A stretch of 8,130 nt of DNA from Clostridiales bacterium. GTDB taxonomy: Bacteria > Bacillota > Clostridia > Peptostreptococcales > Natronincolaceae. A program made the translations under genes and the position numbers. Under the pieces are notes generated by a model. The model did no database searches. It had not been told where the DNA came from and saw only the letters and a list, made by a program, of their open reading frames with translations. The first letter of the stretch is position 1, and each line of letters opens with the position of its first letter. Location: the NCBI GenBank assembly GCA_012800145.1, contig JAAZJW010000071.1, forward strand, positions 1-8,130, given 5' to 3'. Shown here in pieces: positions 6,688 to 8,130 of this stretch.

Positions 6688-6716
6688 TTCCATATTTATA
6701 TCGCTTGTGGTATAAT
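6688..6716 (+). promoter_or_regulatory. Extended -10 promoter of the AraC-type regulator gene
   Basis: TGGTATAAT (6708-6716) is a perfect extended -10 element. The -35 region 17 bases upstream (TTCCAT, 6688-6693) is weak, as is common for extended -10 promoters. A start near 6723 would give an 18-base leader that still includes the whole AGGAGGG ribosome binding site (6729-6735). Confidence 0.6.
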
Positions 6717-6740
6717 ATGGCTGATGTGAGGAGGGATCCC

Positions 6741-8130
6741 ATGGATGAAGAGAAGGTTGAATTTAGGGATAACTTGCATCTCTCAATCAAAGTACAATCC
6801 ATAAAAAGGTATCCCATTCACTGGCACAAAAATGTTACAGAAATACTCCTACCCATCAAGGGTTCCATTGAAGTTATTGCAAACTACGAACATATATTAG
6901 TGAAAGAAGGTGATTTTTGGTTTGTAAACAACAAAACTATCCACTCTGTTAAAGCCCCCCAAAGGGCAATTGTTGCAGTTTTCCACATCAATTTAGATTA
7001 CTTTCAGAGACAATCCGAGCACATCAAATACATGTTCTTTAGAAACAACATGTTTGCTAGGACCCGAAAGAAAATTGAAAGTGATAATTTCGACGACGAT
7101 ATAAGGAAGGAGCTCAAGATCCGGTTTAGGGAATTATTGGTGAATATGCTTAAGGATATAACCAATAATGTTCAATTACCAAAAGGGCTCCAGGAGAATT
7201 TTGAATTCCAGCTAGTTCATTCGATGATGCACGAATTCCACTGGCTGCAATTTCTGAGGAAAAAAGATGACTATATAAGTCCTTTCCAATTAAACAGATA
7301 TCTTAGGATTATTAAATTTATAGATGGAAATTATGGAAACAAAATAACCCTGAAGGACGTAGCATCCCAGGAGTTTGTCACAAAAAATTATCTTTCCCAT
7401 TTTTGGAAGGGCCTCAGCCATTTCAGTTTTCAGGAAAGGCTCAGTTATGAAAGGACAATAAGAGCAGAACTATTGTTATTGACCACCAATATGAGTATTT
7501 ACCATATATCGGAAGAATGTGGGTTTTCAGATGTAAAGTATTTTTATAAATATTTTAGACGATGGTATGGCTCTACACCCCTAGAACATAAAAAAAGATG
7601 TCTACTATATGAAAAAAAAGGAGACGATTACCGGAACCTGGAATTTAACAGCATAAGAGAAATGCTCGATGATTATATCAATGCACATCTGTTACCCTAT
7701 AATATTGACGGTCAAGATTCAATGTTCTCTTCCTTTATTAAAAATTGCAACAAAATAAAACGTCTGTACCAAGCTGACAAAAATATGATTCCAAATGCCC
7801 CCCGAAATATTATAATCGATATATGCAGCCGTAATAATTTTTGTATAAAAGATAACCATGTAATTTTCAACTGGTATATTATAGATCAATTAGTTAAACT
7901 CGCGGATTCTCCTTCCTTTAACCTTAGTATCGAATTAAACCCGGATTATATAGAAAAACCATGGTTCAATCATATCATTGAAAAATTCCTGGATTCCTGT
8001 ATCTTCCGTTACGGCATCAACACTGTAAAGAATTGGGAATTCTATGTAGATTACAAGGAAAATATACTATACAACGCATCAGATACCCTCAGAAAAATCG
8101 TCAAAAAGAGGATTAAAAATGTTAAAGCAA
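6741..8130 (+). CDS. AraC-family transcriptional regulator with cupin-like sensor and degenerate GH39-like C-terminal region (partial, runs off the window)
   Basis: There are 463 codons without a stop; the 3' end is missing. Residues 20-85 form a cupin-like sensor (HWHKNVTEILLPIKG at 27-41, then VKEGDFWFVNNKTIHSV at 54-70). Residues 185-290 are an AraC DNA-binding domain with two helix-turn-helix units: ITLKDVA...YLSHFWK, then MSIYHISEECGFSDVKYFYKYF and the signature YGSTPLEHKK (276-285). After it, residues 300-463 continue well beyond the usual AraC end. FNWYIIDQLVKL (376-387), FNLSIELNP (393-401) and FLDSCIFRYGINTVKNWEFYV (416-436) resemble the GH39 glycosidase-like domain fused to some clostridial AraC proteins. 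Where that family has W-N-E-P, this protein reads D-Y-K-E (437-440), so the acid/base Glu seems lost and the module is probably a binding or regulatory one. The ATG follows AGGAGGG by 5 bases. Targets are unknown; carbohydrate control is inferred only from the fusion type. The AraC call is firm, the GH39-like call moderate. Confidence 0.9.
   Translation, partial: MDEEKVEFRDNLHLSIKVQSIKRYPIHWHKNVTEILLPIKGSIEVIANYEHILVKEGDFWFVNNKTIHSVKAPQRAIVAVFHINLDYFQRQSEHIKYMFFRNNMFARTRKKIESDNFDDDIRKELKIRFRELLVNMLKDITNNVQLPKGLQENFEFQLVHSMMHEFHWLQFLRKKDDYISPFQLNRYLRIIKFIDGNYGNKITLKDVASQEFVTKNYLSHFWKGLSHFSFQERLSYERTIRAELLLLTTNMSIYHISEECGFSDVKYFYKYFRRWYGSTPLEHKKRCLLYEKKGDDYRNLEFNSIREMLDDYINAHLLPYNIDGQDSMFSSFIKNCNKIKRLYQADKNMIPNAPRNIIIDICSRNNFCIKDNHVIFNWYIIDQLVKLADSPSFNLSIELNPDYIEKPWFNHIIEKFLDSCIFRYGINTVKNWEFYVDYKENILYNASDTLRKIVKKRIKNVKA

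Noticed and set aside
6599..6817. Minus-strand 72-codon frame across the divergent promoter region
   Set aside because: It overlaps the start, ribosome binding site and promoter of the AraC-type gene on the other strand and resembles no known protein.
1..8130. CRISPR array, tRNA or rRNA genes, riboswitch or complete insertion sequence
   Set aside because: No regularly spaced repeats, cloverleaf-like sequences, rRNA-like stretches, known riboswitch cores or transposase genes were seen by eye on either strand.

Overview
The window looks like chromosome from a low-GC Gram-positive bacterium, most likely a member of the Clostridia. The evidence is strong AGGAGG-type ribosome binding sites, AT-rich intergenic DNA, AGA/AGG/ATA codon use and the family mix. 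This placement is inferred from style and not from a marker gene. No window-edge gene is complete on the right, and the left edge has only about 170 bases of mostly non-coding DNA.

Positions 1-6497 hold five genes, all on the minus strand. Read in the direction of transcription they are a membrane-anchored diguanylate cyclase with an extracytoplasmic solute-binding-type sensor (6497 to 4797), a small heat-shock protein (4623 to 4204), the disaggregase ClpB (4011 to 1426, GTG start), a NimA/pyridoxamine-phosphate-oxidase-like flavoprotein (1219 to 656) and a second, paralogous small heat-shock protein (589 to 170). The gaps are 66 to 206 bases and several contain a plausible promoter or terminator. 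The region therefore reads as adjacent stress genes with separate transcription starts and some possible read-through, not as one tight operon. Small Hsp20 proteins hold unfolding proteins and ClpB pulls them out of aggregates, so the two hsp20 genes and clpB form a functional proteostasis set. The flavoprotein may add a redox or detoxification function. No CIRCE (HrcA) or CtsR operator was found by eye.

Between clpB and the flavoprotein gene lies a 116-base composite palindrome (1290-1405). It has 13-base perfect outer inverted repeats and inner arms of the well-known dispersed intergenic repeat whose accidental translation reads SFALLRMT. A long reading frame for the flavoprotein runs into this repeat, but the true start is almost certainly the internal ATG at 1219.

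A 243-base divergent intergenic region (6498-6740) separates the diguanylate cyclase from the only plus-strand gene, an AraC-family regulator running off the right edge. It has a cupin-like sensor, a complete AraC-type DNA-binding domain and then an extra C-terminal region. That region resembles the GH39 glycosidase-like module found fused to clostridial AraC regulators, but the expected catalytic Asn-Glu-Pro motif looks lost.

Nothing in the window clearly amounts to a new system. The most notable items are the degenerate glycosidase-like regulator, the composite repeat, the paired hsp20 genes around clpB, and AT-rich structures close to the hsp20 ribosome binding sites.
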